DNA from: DAHUXD01 sp963736455
GTDB taxonomy: Bacteria; Acidobacteriota; Thermoanaerobaculia; UBA5066; Gp7-AA6
Assembly (NCBI GenBank): GCA_963736455.1
Contig: CAVTON010000002.1
Coordinates: forward strand, 62,001 to 126,000
Length of the DNA stretch: 64,000 nt
Direction of reading: 5' to 3'
The notes below the pieces were generated by a model, which saw nothing but the letters and a program-made list of their open reading frames with translations, ran no database searches and had not been told where the DNA came from. The position numbers were made by a program, and so were the translations under genes. The stretch's first letter is position 1. Every line of letters starts with the position of its first letter. Positions 32,701-40,967 of this stretch are shown here, in pieces.

Positions 32701-34517
32701 CGAACTCCACGATTCGTCAGAACTTCTCGCTGGCCTCGGGCAACGTTTCGGCGAACCCGACGCGCTTCGATGCACGCGTCGATCCGCCGAGCGGCACCCA
32801 GTCCATGACGATGAACCTGTCGAACTCGGGCGGCGCCTCGGCCAGCTTCCAGATCCTCGAGATCAATACTCCGGCGCTGTCCAACCACACCGCGGGCTTT
32901 GCCCCCGGATCGGTTCGCGAAGCGGCCCGGGCGCGTCTGACCTCCAAGGAGATGGCCAACGCCCGCACGGCTCAGGGCCTTCCGCCGCTGGCGACGAAGC
33001 CGGCTCCGGGACGCCCGATGGCCATCGGTGACGTGATCGCCTCCTACCCGACCGGTCTGGCCGGCGGATGGGGAGTCCTCTCGAGCGGTCCGAACTTCTG
33101 GCTCTCCAACATCGCCGGACTCGGCGGTGACGAGCACGACTGGGAGTACAACTCTTCGGATGGGACGCAGACGGGCGCCAACATCGACAACACCGGCTGG
33201 GTCGGCGCGGGCGGCTTCACGGCCGACGGCGCGTTCGACGCCCTCACCGGAATGATGTGGCAGGTGAACGTCGGCGGCGACAACTGCATCTACGAGTTGA
33301 ATCCGAACACGCAGGCGGCGACCGGCAACAAGATCTGCGGCTCGCCGTGGACCGGGACCTCACAGCGCGGTCTCGCCTACGACGTGACCAACGACGCCTT
33401 CTTCATCGGTGGATGGAACGAAGGAATCGTCTACCACATCGATCAGTCGGGTAACGTCATCGACTCGGCCAGCGTCGGCCTGTCGATCTCGGGTCTGGCC
33501 TACGCGCCCGCGAGCGGCCACCTGCTGGTCATGGAGAACGCGGCCAACAACTACGACATCACGGTCCTCGACGCACTCAACAACTACGCGAACCTCGGCC
33601 ACTTCCAGGTCATGGACAACGGGTCGCCGGCGTTCGGACCGTTCGAGCAGGCGGGTCTCGAGTTCGACTGCCTCGGCAACCTGTGGGCCGTCGATCAGAT
33701 CACCCAGATCGTCTACAGCATCGACTCGGGTGAAAACGTGGCCTGTGCGGTCGACATCCCGTGGCTCACGGAAGACCCGACCGAGGGAACGTTGAGCGCG
33801 GGAGCGCGTCCGACCGGCGGCTCGAGCTCGGCGGCCATCGCTCTGGACTTCGACGGCACGGGCTTGCTGCCCGGACTGCGGCAGGCACAGCTGCAGATCA
33901 AGACGGATACCCCCATCACGGTGCCTCCGGTGCCGGTCACGCTGACGGTCCGGTTCCTCGACGTGCCCGACAACAACCAGTTCCAGGCATTCATCTATGG
34001 TGCGGCCGGAGCGGGCGTCATGTTCGGCGGCCCGCCGGTCTGCACCGACATCTACAACTTCTGCCCGAACGGTGTCGTGACGCGGGCCGACATGGCGGGA
34101 TACATCTTCCGCGCCGTGCACGGACCCAACACGCCGCCGCCGGTGTACCAGAACATCTTCGCGGACGTGACCTTCAATCAGTACAACTCGTTCTACATCC
34201 AGGGCATGCATGACGACGGCATCACGGCGGGCTGCGGCGGCGGGAACTACTGCCCCAACGCGGCGAACACCCGCGCGCAGATGTCGGTCTTCATCTGGAA
34301 GGGTCAGCACGGCTCGACGCCGCCTCCGGCATGCACGGGCGTTTTCACCGACGTCCCGTGTCCAGGAGGCTTCGCGGTGGACTACATCGAGGGTCTGTTC
34401 AACGAGGGCGTGACCGCGGGCTGCGGCGGCGGAAACTTCTGCCCGAACAACAACATCACGAACGGCCAGATGGCGGTCTTCATCGTGAAGGGCTTCAACA
34501 TCCCGTACCTGCCCTAA
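29718..34517 (+). CDS. 1599-aa multidomain secreted surface protein with SLH triplet
   Basis: GGAGG lies 6 nt before the ATG. After a signal peptide come several modules. A large N-terminal module (about 110-570) contains the surface-protein line DTTMDVSNDQVLQWVN. Two carboxypeptidase regulatory-like Ig domains follow (SGTIAGTVSDG...; DINGTVKDAQGGWPLYAKI), then an immune-inhibitor/MAM-like jelly roll (about 755-915; FSGGAIPPGW...WWWQVDDVLLGQ). Next are a third Ig-like unit, an ASH-like region (NSGGASASFQI) and a propeller-like segment with TGMMWQVNVGGDNC. Three cysteine-containing SLH units end the protein at VKGFNIPYLP. It is likely a large exported, surface-held adhesin or protease-associated scaffold; no catalytic motif is seen. 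From the second Ig domain onward it is paralogous to the protein at 35030. Confidence 0.88.
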   Translation: MYRSSAKRLSALVVSVSVVLLMVTASALFGAVTPPPGAKVVKPTVVHAQRTGISPPMRTMRVIKPTDHNGTNLRPILNPRLPRRGAPNAPAGHTVNVQRAMGKLAIPSPIVSFDGVGDVDFVQPADTTMDVSNDQVLQWVNLSWAVYDKSGNVLGGPFEGTSFWSGLGGVCADNNGGDILVRWDQFAQQWWVSQLAYPGGADGFHQCIAVSTTSDALGEYYQYDFLYSATDLNDYPKVGMWPVNGGGTGVDVVNNGFYVSVNNFIDDSFFGGSKIMAFDRQAQLSGDPGVMEIYDLSEINPNFGIALPADLRGTTLPGDGSPETFINFGNPDLDGSSGPVLHVFQATTDFTNPNNSVLFQLPDIPVDDFDWLTLANDGAPQVGGGTLEVLNDRPMYRADYRVFADHDSLLMMHDVNVQTPPAAQSGERWYELRDVSTGSPTLFQSGTYGPDDNTWRWMGSIAQDASGDIAMGFSATSDGTGIVSDPSVHYTGRVASDPPGTMTQGEDTFVDSDQAFGGFRWGDYSTVVVDPVDQCTFWYTTMYGAGDWATRIGSFKFPNCTLGPSGTIAGTVSDGTNPLAGVKVAAGIASTTTDATGAYSMTLPVGTYDMTATKYGYLPGSAPGVVVEEDTTTTQDFTLAQAPNVDINGTVKDAQGGWPLYAKIVIKASGAPTFSMYTDPVTGYYSQTLVAGIPYTFTVTAVSPGYLPGGGVVPLTPTNTPTGMVLNWTLTADAQTCNAPGYTPEITGISEDFSGGAIPPGWTVINDSTGGVPPTQWIVALTNEPCGDYTGNLTGGSGPFAVANSDCAGPSVDMDTQLITPAVDMSSLSSATLRFNQDYNNLGDVADVDVSTDGGVSWTNVLSQTSSQRGPQTVNIDISGLAAGQSSVQARFHNYNAFWAWWWQVDDVLLGQALCNPLPGGLVVGNVLSTESGNGLNGATVSNTTNGGSATTFATPDDPAQPDGMYILFSESGANTLLATASLYGSDSHNVTVIPNSTIRQNFSLASGNVSANPTRFDARVDPPSGTQSMTMNLSNSGGASASFQILEINTPALSNHTAGFAPGSVREAARARLTSKEMANARTAQGLPPLATKPAPGRPMAIGDVIASYPTGLAGGWGVLSSGPNFWLSNIAGLGGDEHDWEYNSSDGTQTGANIDNTGWVGAGGFTADGAFDALTGMMWQVNVGGDNCIYELNPNTQAATGNKICGSPWTGTSQRGLAYDVTNDAFFIGGWNEGIVYHIDQSGNVIDSASVGLSISGLAYAPASGHLLVMENAANNYDITVLDALNNYANLGHFQVMDNGSPAFGPFEQAGLEFDCLGNLWAVDQITQIVYSIDSGENVACAVDIPWLTEDPTEGTLSAGARPTGGSSSAAIALDFDGTGLLPGLRQAQLQIKTDTPITVPPVPVTLTVRFLDVPDNNQFQAFIYGAAGAGVMFGGPPVCTDIYNFCPNGVVTRADMAGYIFRAVHGPNTPPPVYQNIFADVTFNQYNSFYIQGMHDDGITAGCGGGNYCPNAANTRAQMSVFIWKGQHGSTPPPACTGVFTDVPCPGGFAVDYIEGLFNEGVTAGCGGGNFCPNNNITNGQMAVFIVKGFNIPYLP

Positions 34518-34538
34518 GGCAAATCGCTTCGATTTCCA

Positions 34539-34574
34539 CGGGCGCGGCTTTCGAGCCGCGCCCGTTTTGTTTTT
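34539..34574 (+). terminator. Rho-independent terminator of the 1599-aa protein gene
   Basis: CGGGCGCGGC (34539-34548) and GCCGCGCCCG (34555-34564) form a 10-bp stem with a TTTCGA loop, followed by TTTTGTTTTT. Confidence 0.93.
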
Positions 34575-34615
34575 GGGCGGGGAATGCGAGAGGCTCGGCC
34601 GGGGGTTGACCGGCC

Positions 34616-34858
34616 ATGCGGCGCACCGCCGTTCTCGGAATGACACTCGCCGCTCGGCTCCTGACGGCCGGCGGCGGTGCGCGGCGGCCGGACGTCGTGC
34701 TCCTGACCCTGGACACGACGCGCGCGGATCACGTCGGAAGGCTCGTGGAGGGCCGGCCGCTGACGCCCGCGCTCGCTCATGACGGGACGGAACCCGCCCG
34801 AGCACGGAGTGCACGACAACGGCTCGTGAAGGGCTTCCACATCCCGTACATCCCCTAG
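34616..34858 (+). pseudogene. Sulfatase remnant fused to a copied SLH-gene 3' end
   Basis: The frame opens with a signal-like start and RRPDVVLLTLDTTRADHVG, the hallmark N-terminus of alkaline-phosphatase-superfamily sulfatases, then PLTPAL. About 35-40 residues are then missing. The next sulfatase landmark, TGRNPPEHGVHDNG, appears in a different frame at about 34781-34823. The DNA then switches abruptly to a copy of the 3' end of the preceding SLH gene (LVKGFHIPYIP, 34826-34858), followed by a second copy of that gene's terminator. This is a deletion/recombination scar between neighbouring genes, not a functional 80-residue protein, although the frame is open and could be translated. Confidence 0.72.
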
Positions 34859-34879
34859 GTCTGCCCATCGGTCTCTTCC

Positions 34880-34914
34880 GGGGCGCGGTCTTCGGGCCGC
34901 GCCCCTTTTCTTTT
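34880..34914 (+). terminator. Second Rho-independent terminator, after the sulfatase remnant
   Basis: GGGGCGCGG (34880-34888) and CCGCGCCCC (34897-34905) form a 9-bp stem, followed by TTTTCTTTT. Sequence and placement resemble the terminator at 34539, in line with a duplicated 3' gene end. Confidence 0.9.
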
Positions 34915-35029
34915 CGGTCCCGGACTTCCGGAACCTCGTATTTCTCCGAGGTGTACCGGCTCTCGGCCGACCGCTAGAGTCCCCCGCGGCCCCGTCCGCG
35001 GTTGGCGCGGATCGCCAAGGAGGCTTCGC

Positions 35030-37990
35030 ATGCGTCGTCCCGTTGCGCGGATCGTTTCTGTGCTCGCTGGCCTCGGCATCTCGGCTGGTCTTCTCTTCGC
35101 GGCGCCCTCCCACGCGGGCTCGGCCGCCCGCCGGGTCGCCGGTGCGGCGACATTCCCGATGAGCGGAACCGTGCAGGACGGGTCCGGCGCGGGCTGGCCG
35201 CTCTACGCGCGGATCGAAGCGACCTCCGCCTCGACCGAGCCCGTCGTGGCGTTCAGCGACCCGATCACGGGCGAGTACTCCTTGAGTCTGTTCGACGGCG
35301 TGTCCTATCAGGTCGCGGTGACGGCGGTCTCTCCGGGCTACGAGAAGGGCGGAGGACCGGTCTCGGTGTCCGGATCCGCCATTCAGAAGAACTGGGCGCT
35401 GTTCGTCGACGCGGCGGCATGCATCGCCCCGGGTTACCAGGCGGGGGGGTTCACGCCCGTCCTGAGCGAGGGATTCGACGCGGGCGTCCTGCCGCCCGGC
35501 TGGATGATCCAGACGAACAGCGGCGTCTCCTGGCAGATCGCATCGGGCGCCGATCCGTGCGGACAGTTTCCCGGAAACGAAACGGGAGGCTCGGGCCCCT
35601 ACGCGATCCTCAACAGCGACTGCTTCTCGAACGGCTTCGACACGGACGACAGCTCTCTCGTCACGCCGCCGGTCGACCTCTCCGCGCTGCCGAGCGCGGC
35701 GCTTCGCTGGAAGAACGACTTCCACTTCCTGGAGACGCAGATCGACGTCGCCGACGTGGACGTCTCGACCGACGGCGGCACGACCTGGACGAACGTGTGG
35801 GAGCAGACGTATCCGGACTCGCCCGGCCCCAACACGCAATCCGTGGACATCTCCTTTGCGGCCGGCCACGACGCCGTGCAGGCCCGCTTTCACAACACCG
35901 TGTTCTGGGGCTGGTGGTGGCAGGTGGACGACATTCTGCTCGGTCAGGCCCTCTGCAATCCGCTTCCGGGCGGTCTTATCGTCGGCACGGTCAGCGACGC
36001 GAACACGGGCCTTGGGCTCGATGGCGCCACGGTCGAGAACCTGACGGACGCGGGATCGGTCGTGACGTCGCCGACGGGCGATCCGGCGCAGGGCCACGGA
36101 TACTACGCTCTCTTCGCGGCTGCGGGGTCCCCGCAGCTTCGGGCCTCGCTCGCGCCCTACCTCGCGCAGACCCAGGGCACGACGGTGGCGGCGAACGGCG
36201 TCGTTCGCCTGGACTTCTCGCTCGCCGCCGCCCTCCTCGATCCGACGCCTCGGCCCGTCTCGGTCAACGTCGCCCCGGGCGGCTCGATCGACCAGGAGCT
36301 CTCGCTCGCCAACCTCGGAGGGGCTTCCGCCTCCTTCAAGCTCCTGGAGCTCGATTCGGCGCACGTCGTCGCGGCCGGGGCCCCGGTCGCCCCGGTCTCC
36401 GGTCGTTTCGCCAGCAAGGCCGACGTGCAGGCGGCGCTGCTTCGCGTGCCGCGCAATGAATGGAACGCGAGAAGCTCGACGGGCCGGACGCCGATCGCTC
36501 CCGCCGGCGAGCCGCGGCTGGCGGGCGCGGGCAACGTTCTCGTCAGCTTTCCGTCCAATCTCGCCAGCGGGTGGGGGCTGACCTACGACACCGATGCGAA
36601 CGCTCTCTGGGTGTCCAATCCCGACGATCCGATCGACGGCCAGAACGGCGATGGCTTCGAGCACCAGTACCTGCCCGACGGAACGGACACGGGCGCCACG
36701 ATCGACGTCCATTCGACGGGAGGCTCCTGGCAGGCGGACGGAACGTACAACGCACGGACCGGAACGATGTGGGCAGTCAACGTCGGCGGCGACAACTGCC
36801 TCTTCGAGATGGATCCCGTCACGAAGCTCGTGACCGGCAGGAAGATCTGCGGCCCGTGGTCGGTCTCGCAGCGGGGTCTCGCCTACGACTACGCGACCGA
36901 CACGTACTACGTCGGCGGCGCGAACGAGAGCGTCATCTACCACATCGATCCCCGCGGGGTCCTGCTCGATTCCGTGTCCGTCCCGCTCCCCATCGAGGGC
37001 CTGGCCTACAACCCCGCGACGGGTCACCTCTTCGTGGGCGGACAAACTCTTCCTTTCGACGTGCACGTGCTGGACACGCGCAACGGCTACGCCCTGGTCG
37101 GCGGCATCCAGGTGACCGCGGGGGGAGTGCCGGTTCTGGCGGGCAACGGCGTGAGCCTGGAAGCCGATTGCAGCAACCGTCTCTGGATCTACCACCCGTT
37201 CGACCAGATCGCCTACGCGTTCGAGTCGGGCGAGACCGGATGGTGCTCCAACAGCGTCTCCTGGCTGACCGAGACGCCGTCCGAGGGGACCGTCGCCGCG
37301 AACGAGACGCTGCCGATCAACCTCCACTTCGATGCGGCGGGCCTACAGCCCGGCCTGCACCTGAGCCAGCTTCTGTTCCGGCAGGACACGGCCTACGACG
37401 TGGCGCCGCTGCCGGTCGCGCTCACGGTGCTCTTCAACGACGTTCCGGTCGACGCCTTCGCGGCCAGTTTCATCTACGCGGCGGCCGGCGCCGGCGTGAT
37501 GCCGGGCGGCCTGCCGACGTGCGCCGTCGGCGGGTTCTGTCCCAACGGCATCGTGACCCGGGCCGACATGGCCGGATACATCTACCGCGCCGTCCACGGC
37601 GCGCTGGCCGCGCCGCCGGTCTATCGATACCCGTACGCCGACGTGGCGCTCAACGACTACAACGCGTTCTACATCCAGGGCATCACCGACGATCGGATCA
37701 CGGCCGGCTGCGGCAACGGGGACTACTGCCCGTCGAGCCCGAACACCCGCGCCCAGATGGCCGTCTTCATCTGGAAGGCGCAGCACGGCGCCGAGGCGCC
37801 TCCGGCCTGCACGGGCCTCTTCGCGGACGTCCCCTGCCCGGACGGGTTCGCCGCCGACTACATCGAGGGCATCGCCAACGAGGGCGTGACCGCGGGCTGC
37901 GGCGGCGGCAATTTCTGCCCGAACGCGAACATCACCAACGCCCAGATGGCAGTCTTCCTGGTCAAGGCATTCGAGATTCCTCACCTGTAA
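35030..37990 (+). CDS. 986-aa secreted surface protein with SLH triplet, paralogue of 29718
   Basis: AAGGAGG precedes the ATG, and a TAGAGT box lies at 34975-34980. The protein has a signal peptide, a carboxypeptidase-like Ig domain (GTVQDGSGAGWPLYARI) and a MAM/immune-inhibitor-like jelly roll (FDAGVLPPGW ... WWWQVDDILLGQALCNPLPG). A second Ig unit, an ASH-like region (NLGGASASFKL) and a propeller-like segment (TGTMWAVNVGGDNC, SQRGLAYDY) follow. Three cysteine-containing SLH units finish the protein (GGGNFCPNANITNAQMAVFL). It matches the C-terminal two thirds of the 1599-aa protein module by module but lacks that protein's N-terminal domain. It is probably cell-surface attached. A strong terminator follows. 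Confidence 0.9.
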   Translation: MRRPVARIVSVLAGLGISAGLLFAAPSHAGSAARRVAGAATFPMSGTVQDGSGAGWPLYARIEATSASTEPVVAFSDPITGEYSLSLFDGVSYQVAVTAVSPGYEKGGGPVSVSGSAIQKNWALFVDAAACIAPGYQAGGFTPVLSEGFDAGVLPPGWMIQTNSGVSWQIASGADPCGQFPGNETGGSGPYAILNSDCFSNGFDTDDSSLVTPPVDLSALPSAALRWKNDFHFLETQIDVADVDVSTDGGTTWTNVWEQTYPDSPGPNTQSVDISFAAGHDAVQARFHNTVFWGWWWQVDDILLGQALCNPLPGGLIVGTVSDANTGLGLDGATVENLTDAGSVVTSPTGDPAQGHGYYALFAAAGSPQLRASLAPYLAQTQGTTVAANGVVRLDFSLAAALLDPTPRPVSVNVAPGGSIDQELSLANLGGASASFKLLELDSAHVVAAGAPVAPVSGRFASKADVQAALLRVPRNEWNARSSTGRTPIAPAGEPRLAGAGNVLVSFPSNLASGWGLTYDTDANALWVSNPDDPIDGQNGDGFEHQYLPDGTDTGATIDVHSTGGSWQADGTYNARTGTMWAVNVGGDNCLFEMDPVTKLVTGRKICGPWSVSQRGLAYDYATDTYYVGGANESVIYHIDPRGVLLDSVSVPLPIEGLAYNPATGHLFVGGQTLPFDVHVLDTRNGYALVGGIQVTAGGVPVLAGNGVSLEADCSNRLWIYHPFDQIAYAFESGETGWCSNSVSWLTETPSEGTVAANETLPINLHFDAAGLQPGLHLSQLLFRQDTAYDVAPLPVALTVLFNDVPVDAFAASFIYAAAGAGVMPGGLPTCAVGGFCPNGIVTRADMAGYIYRAVHGALAAPPVYRYPYADVALNDYNAFYIQGITDDRITAGCGNGDYCPSSPNTRAQMAVFIWKAQHGAEAPPACTGLFADVPCPDGFAADYIEGIANEGVTAGCGGGNFCPNANITNAQMAVFLVKAFEIPHL

Positions 37991-38012
37991 GGGCGAGGAG
38001 TTCCAACGTCGC

Positions 38013-38047
38013 CGGGCGCGGCCTCGAGGGGCCGCGCCCGTTTTTTT
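38013..38047 (+). terminator. Rho-independent terminator of the 986-aa protein gene
   Basis: CGGGCGCGGCC (38013-38023) and GGCCGCGCCCG (38030-38040) form an 11-bp stem followed by seven T. Its core GGGCGCGGC is shared with the terminator at 34539. Confidence 0.93.
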
Positions 38048-38054
38048 CCGGAAG

Positions 38055-38816
38055 TCAGCGGGGCGCCACGACGTCCGTCTCGCCGAGAGACCACTGGTGG
38101 TAGGCCTCGGTGACTTCAGGCGCGGGGCCGTCGCGCACGATCCTCCCGTGGTGTAGCCAGATCACGCGGTCGCAGTTCTCGACGATCTGCGAGGCGGTGT
38201 GCGACACGAGCATGAACGTCTTGCCGCGCGCCCTCAGGCCGTCCATTCGGTCGTGGCACTTGCGGCGAAACTTCTCGTCGCCCACCGAGAGGGCCTCGTC
38301 CACCAGCAGGATGTCGGGGTCCACGTCCGTGGCGACGGCGAAGGCGAGCCGCGCCGACATGCCGGTCGAAAAAGTCCGGATGGGCGCGTCGATGAACTCC
38401 TGGAGCTCGGCCCAGTCGACGATCCGATCCAGGCGGCGGCGCGTCTCCGCGCGTGAATAGCCGAGCAGCGCGCTCTGGAGCATGATGTTTTCGCGCCCGG
38501 TCAGCTCGCCGTGAAACCCGAGGCCGAGCTCGAGGATGGGAGCGATGCGGCCGGCGACATACACGCGTCCCTGGAAAGGAGGAAGCACGCGGGAGATGAC
38601 CCGGAAGAGCGTGCTCTTCCCGGCGCCATTGCGCCCGATGACGCCCACCCTCTCGCCGGCACAGATCTCGAGGTCGATCGCCTGGAGGGCGTCGAAGTCG
38701 TCATAGGCGACCCGGCGCTGGATTCGCCGGATGGCGTACTCCTTGAGCGATCGGATCGCCTCCCGGGGGATGCGGTAGCGCAGGGTGACCGCTTCGAGGC
38801 GGATGACGGCCGTCAC
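38055..38816 (-). CDS. Polysaccharide ABC exporter, ATP-binding subunit (Wzt-like)
   Basis: The 253-residue ATPase has Walker A GRNGAGKST, the signature FSTGMSARLAFAVA, Walker B ILLVDEALSVGD and the switch histidine in LVSHT. The DEALSVGD line and the ELGLGFHGELTGREN segment are diagnostic of the O-antigen/teichoic acid exporter ATPases (Wzt, TagH, KpsT). It lacks the C-terminal carbohydrate-binding domain of long Wzt proteins, so export probably does not depend on recognition of a modified chain end. It lies 4 bp after the permease gene and ends the wecB-GT-permease-ATPase operon. Confidence 0.93.
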   Translation of the reverse strand: MTAVIRLEAVTLRYRIPREAIRSLKEYAIRRIQRRVAYDDFDALQAIDLEICAGERVGVIGRNGAGKSTLFRVISRVLPPFQGRVYVAGRIAPILELGLGFHGELTGRENIMLQSALLGYSRAETRRRLDRIVDWAELQEFIDAPIRTFSTGMSARLAFAVATDVDPDILLVDEALSVGDEKFRRKCHDRMDGLRARGKTFMLVSHTASQIVENCDRVIWLHHGRIVRDGPAPEVTEAYHQWSLGETDVVAPR

Positions 38817-38820
38817 TCCG

Positions 38821-39675
38821 CTAGCTCCAGTAGACCATCTGGTCGCGGCGGTGGCAGAAGTAGACCCAGCCCGTCACCAGGACCGCGATCGAGAGCGCCA
38901 CCGCGCCGAGCAGCAGCCCGAGCTTCGGGATCGTCCCGTCGTAGATCGGGTCGCGAAACGTCTGGACCAGGTAATACATGGGGTTGGCCCAGAGGGCGAA
39001 GCGGTACTTCGGAGGCACGATCGAGGGGTGGTAGACGATCGGCGTCAGGAAGAACCACGTCTGCACGAGCACGGGATACATCTCCTTGACGTCGGCGAAC
39101 CGCGACGCGACCGTGTAGAGCAGGAGCGAGGCGCCCGCCGTGAAGAGCGAGACGATGACGACTGACACCGGCAGAAACGCCCACGTCGCGTGCAGCGGAA
39201 AACCCGTGAAGAGCAGGATGAGAAGCAGCGGGACCAGCGACAGCGCGAGGTTGATGAGACCGCCTCCGACCGCCGAGGCCACGAAGACCGAGCGGGGGAC
39301 GAACGTGCGCTTGGCGAGCTCATTCGACCCGGACGTCTGGCCGGTCACGGTCATCGTCGTCTGTGCGAAGAAGGCCCAGAAGATGGATCCGGCCATGAAG
39401 TACACGGGGTAGTTCTCGATGGCGGTCTTGAGGATCGCGGAAAAGACGAGCGTCAGCGCGATCATGTTCAGCAGTGGAGCGAGCATCGTCCAGAGGATCC
39501 CGAGCACCGAGCGCTTGTAGCGGACCTTGATGTCGCGGATCACGAGCTCGTGGACGAGACCCCGAAATCTCCAGAGGTCCGCGGCCTCCTCGATCCAGCG
39601 CGGACGCTGCCGGGCGGAGTCGTAGACCGGGACGATCTCGGGCCGCGCGGCGGCGGCCTGTAGCTCGAGGCTCAC
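38821..39675 (-). CDS. Polysaccharide ABC exporter, permease subunit (Wzm-like)
   Basis: The 284-residue protein has six hydrophobic segments and the ABC-2 family lines FRGLVHELVIRDIKVRYKRS, LGILWTMLAPLLNMIAL, FVPRSVFVASAVGG and PIVYHPSIVPPKYR-FALWANPMYYLV. Together these identify the Wzm/TagG permeases that move lipid-linked polysaccharide across the inner membrane with the ATPase next door. The GTG start at 39675 overlaps the glycosyltransferase stop (GTGA); this choice leaves about 25 cytoplasmic residues before the amphipathic helix, as in relatives. Confidence 0.93.
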   Translation of the reverse strand: MSLELQAAAARPEIVPVYDSARQRPRWIEEAADLWRFRGLVHELVIRDIKVRYKRSVLGILWTMLAPLLNMIALTLVFSAILKTAIENYPVYFMAGSIFWAFFAQTTMTVTGQTSGSNELAKRTFVPRSVFVASAVGGGLINLALSLVPLLLILLFTGFPLHATWAFLPVSVVIVSLFTAGASLLLYTVASRFADVKEMYPVLVQTWFFLTPIVYHPSIVPPKYRFALWANPMYYLVQTFRDPIYDGTIPKLGLLLGAVALSIAVLVTGWVYFCHRRDQMVYWS

Positions 39676-40967
39676 GGCTTGCGGCTCACGGTCGCACGTC
39701 CGGCGCCGGCGGTCAACCACCGGTCGAGCGTCTCCGCGCGGGCGTCCCACGTGTTCTTCCGGGCGAAGTCCCGCCGGATTCGCTCCGCCGAGGGGCCTTC
39801 CGCGGCGGCGGCTTCGAGCTCGCCGGCAAACGCCGGAGCGGATGCCGCGAGGCGCACGAGGCCCTCCCGAGCGAACGGCGCGAGCGATTCCATCGGCGTC
39901 GCGACGACCGCCCGGCCCGCGGCGGCGGCCTCGTAGAGCTTGACCGGATCGGTGGCGTGCGTCAGGGGCGACAGCCGGAAGGGAATCATCTCGACGTCGA
40001 ATCGGGCGTGAAAGCCGGGCATCTCGCGATGGGGCCGCTCGCCGTGGAAGACGACGTTCGGCCGTTTCGGCACGGCGACCGCCGCGCCTTCGATTCCCCC
40101 GACGACCTCGAACGTCCAGCCGGGACGCAGGCGCGCGAGCTCGGCGAGCAGATCCATGTCGAACCACTCGTCCACGGCGCCGACGTAGCCCACGCGAAGC
40201 GAGCCGGGCCGCGGCGAAGGCGGCGGAATCGAGGAGAAGAGATCGAAGGCGCACGCGTTCGGCAGGAGCCGCGCGTCGGGATTCCAGGCGGCCATGCGGG
40301 CGCGAAGCGGTTCGGACGTGGCGACGACGAGGTCGGCCCTCGAGGCGATGTCGCGCTCGGCCTCCTCGAGGACGCCCGGCCGGTTCGTCGAGAATTCCCG
40401 GTGCGCGTCGAGGCAGTCGTAGACGACCGCCCAGCCGAAGCGCTCGCGGAGCGCCTCCGCCAGCGGAGCCCAGAACGGGGTCTGGACGAGGAGCACCGCC
40501 TCCCGCAAGCCGAAGAGCTCGCGCGCCCGATCGAGGCCCGAGAACGCCTCATCGAGGAGCCCGGCCGTGAGCGTCCGGTCGGCCGGATCCTCGCGCCGGA
40601 CACCCGCGATCGGGAGCAGGGTGACGCCGGGCGCCGCCCCGGCCGCCTCCTCGGGCTCGCCGGAGCCCCGAAGCGAGCCGTAGAAGACCCGGCGGCCGCG
40701 CCGCGCGAGCGCCTCGGCGAGCTGCTGCGGCCGCTGCCGCCGATAGCTCCACGCGATGACCGGCAGGACGAGGACGTCGGCGCGCCCGGGGTGCGCCGGT
40801 CCGGGGTCGAGCGGGAAGCGGTCGAGCTCGATCGGCGGCTTTCGCAGGCCGAGCAGCCTTTCGGGTTGGATCCGGCGGCGCAGGGCGCGGCGCCAGGCGA
40901 TCGGCACCGCCCGGCGCCCGAAGGCATACAGGCGGCCGCGCAGGCCCGACTCCCACTCGGGTCTCAT
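39672..40967 (-). CDS. GT-B fold glycosyltransferase
   Basis: The 431-residue protein resembles GT1/GT4-type enzymes. Its N-terminal half has VIAWSYRRQRPQQLAEALARRG and VYDCLDAHREFSTN. Its C-terminal half has GYVGAVDEWFDMDLL, VVFHGERPHREMPG and the donor-binding line SPLTHATDPVKLYEAAAAG-RAVVATPM. The RxRPQQL start is typical of enzymes acting on surface polysaccharide. Sugar and acceptor are unknown. Its ATG overlaps the wecB stop (ATGA), and its own stop overlaps the permease start, so the four genes form one translationally coupled operon. Confidence 0.88.
   Translation of the reverse strand: MRPEWESGLRGRLYAFGRRAVPIAWRRALRRRIQPERLLGLRKPPIELDRFPLDPGPAHPGRADVLVLPVIAWSYRRQRPQQLAEALARRGRRVFYGSLRGSGEPEEAAGAAPGVTLLPIAGVRREDPADRTLTAGLLDEAFSGLDRARELFGLREAVLLVQTPFWAPLAEALRERFGWAVVYDCLDAHREFSTNRPGVLEEAERDIASRADLVVATSEPLRARMAAWNPDARLLPNACAFDLFSSIPPPSPRPGSLRVGYVGAVDEWFDMDLLAELARLRPGWTFEVVGGIEGAAVAVPKRPNVVFHGERPHREMPGFHARFDVEMIPFRLSPLTHATDPVKLYEAAAAGRAVVATPMESLAPFAREGLVRLAASAPAFAGELEAAAAEGPSAERIRRDFARKNTWDARAETLDRWLTAGAGRATVSRKP

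Noticed and set aside
29766..33137. An 1123-codon minus-strand open frame opposite the 1599-aa protein
   Set aside because: The composition (Arg/Val/Gly/Ala-rich, no motifs) is that of an antisense frame in high-GC DNA; the plus-strand product has a signal peptide, ribosome-binding site and domains.
34616..34858. A functional 80-aa exported protein
   Set aside because: The sulfatase landmarks are broken across frames and the end is a copy of the neighbouring gene's 3' end, so a remnant is the simpler reading.
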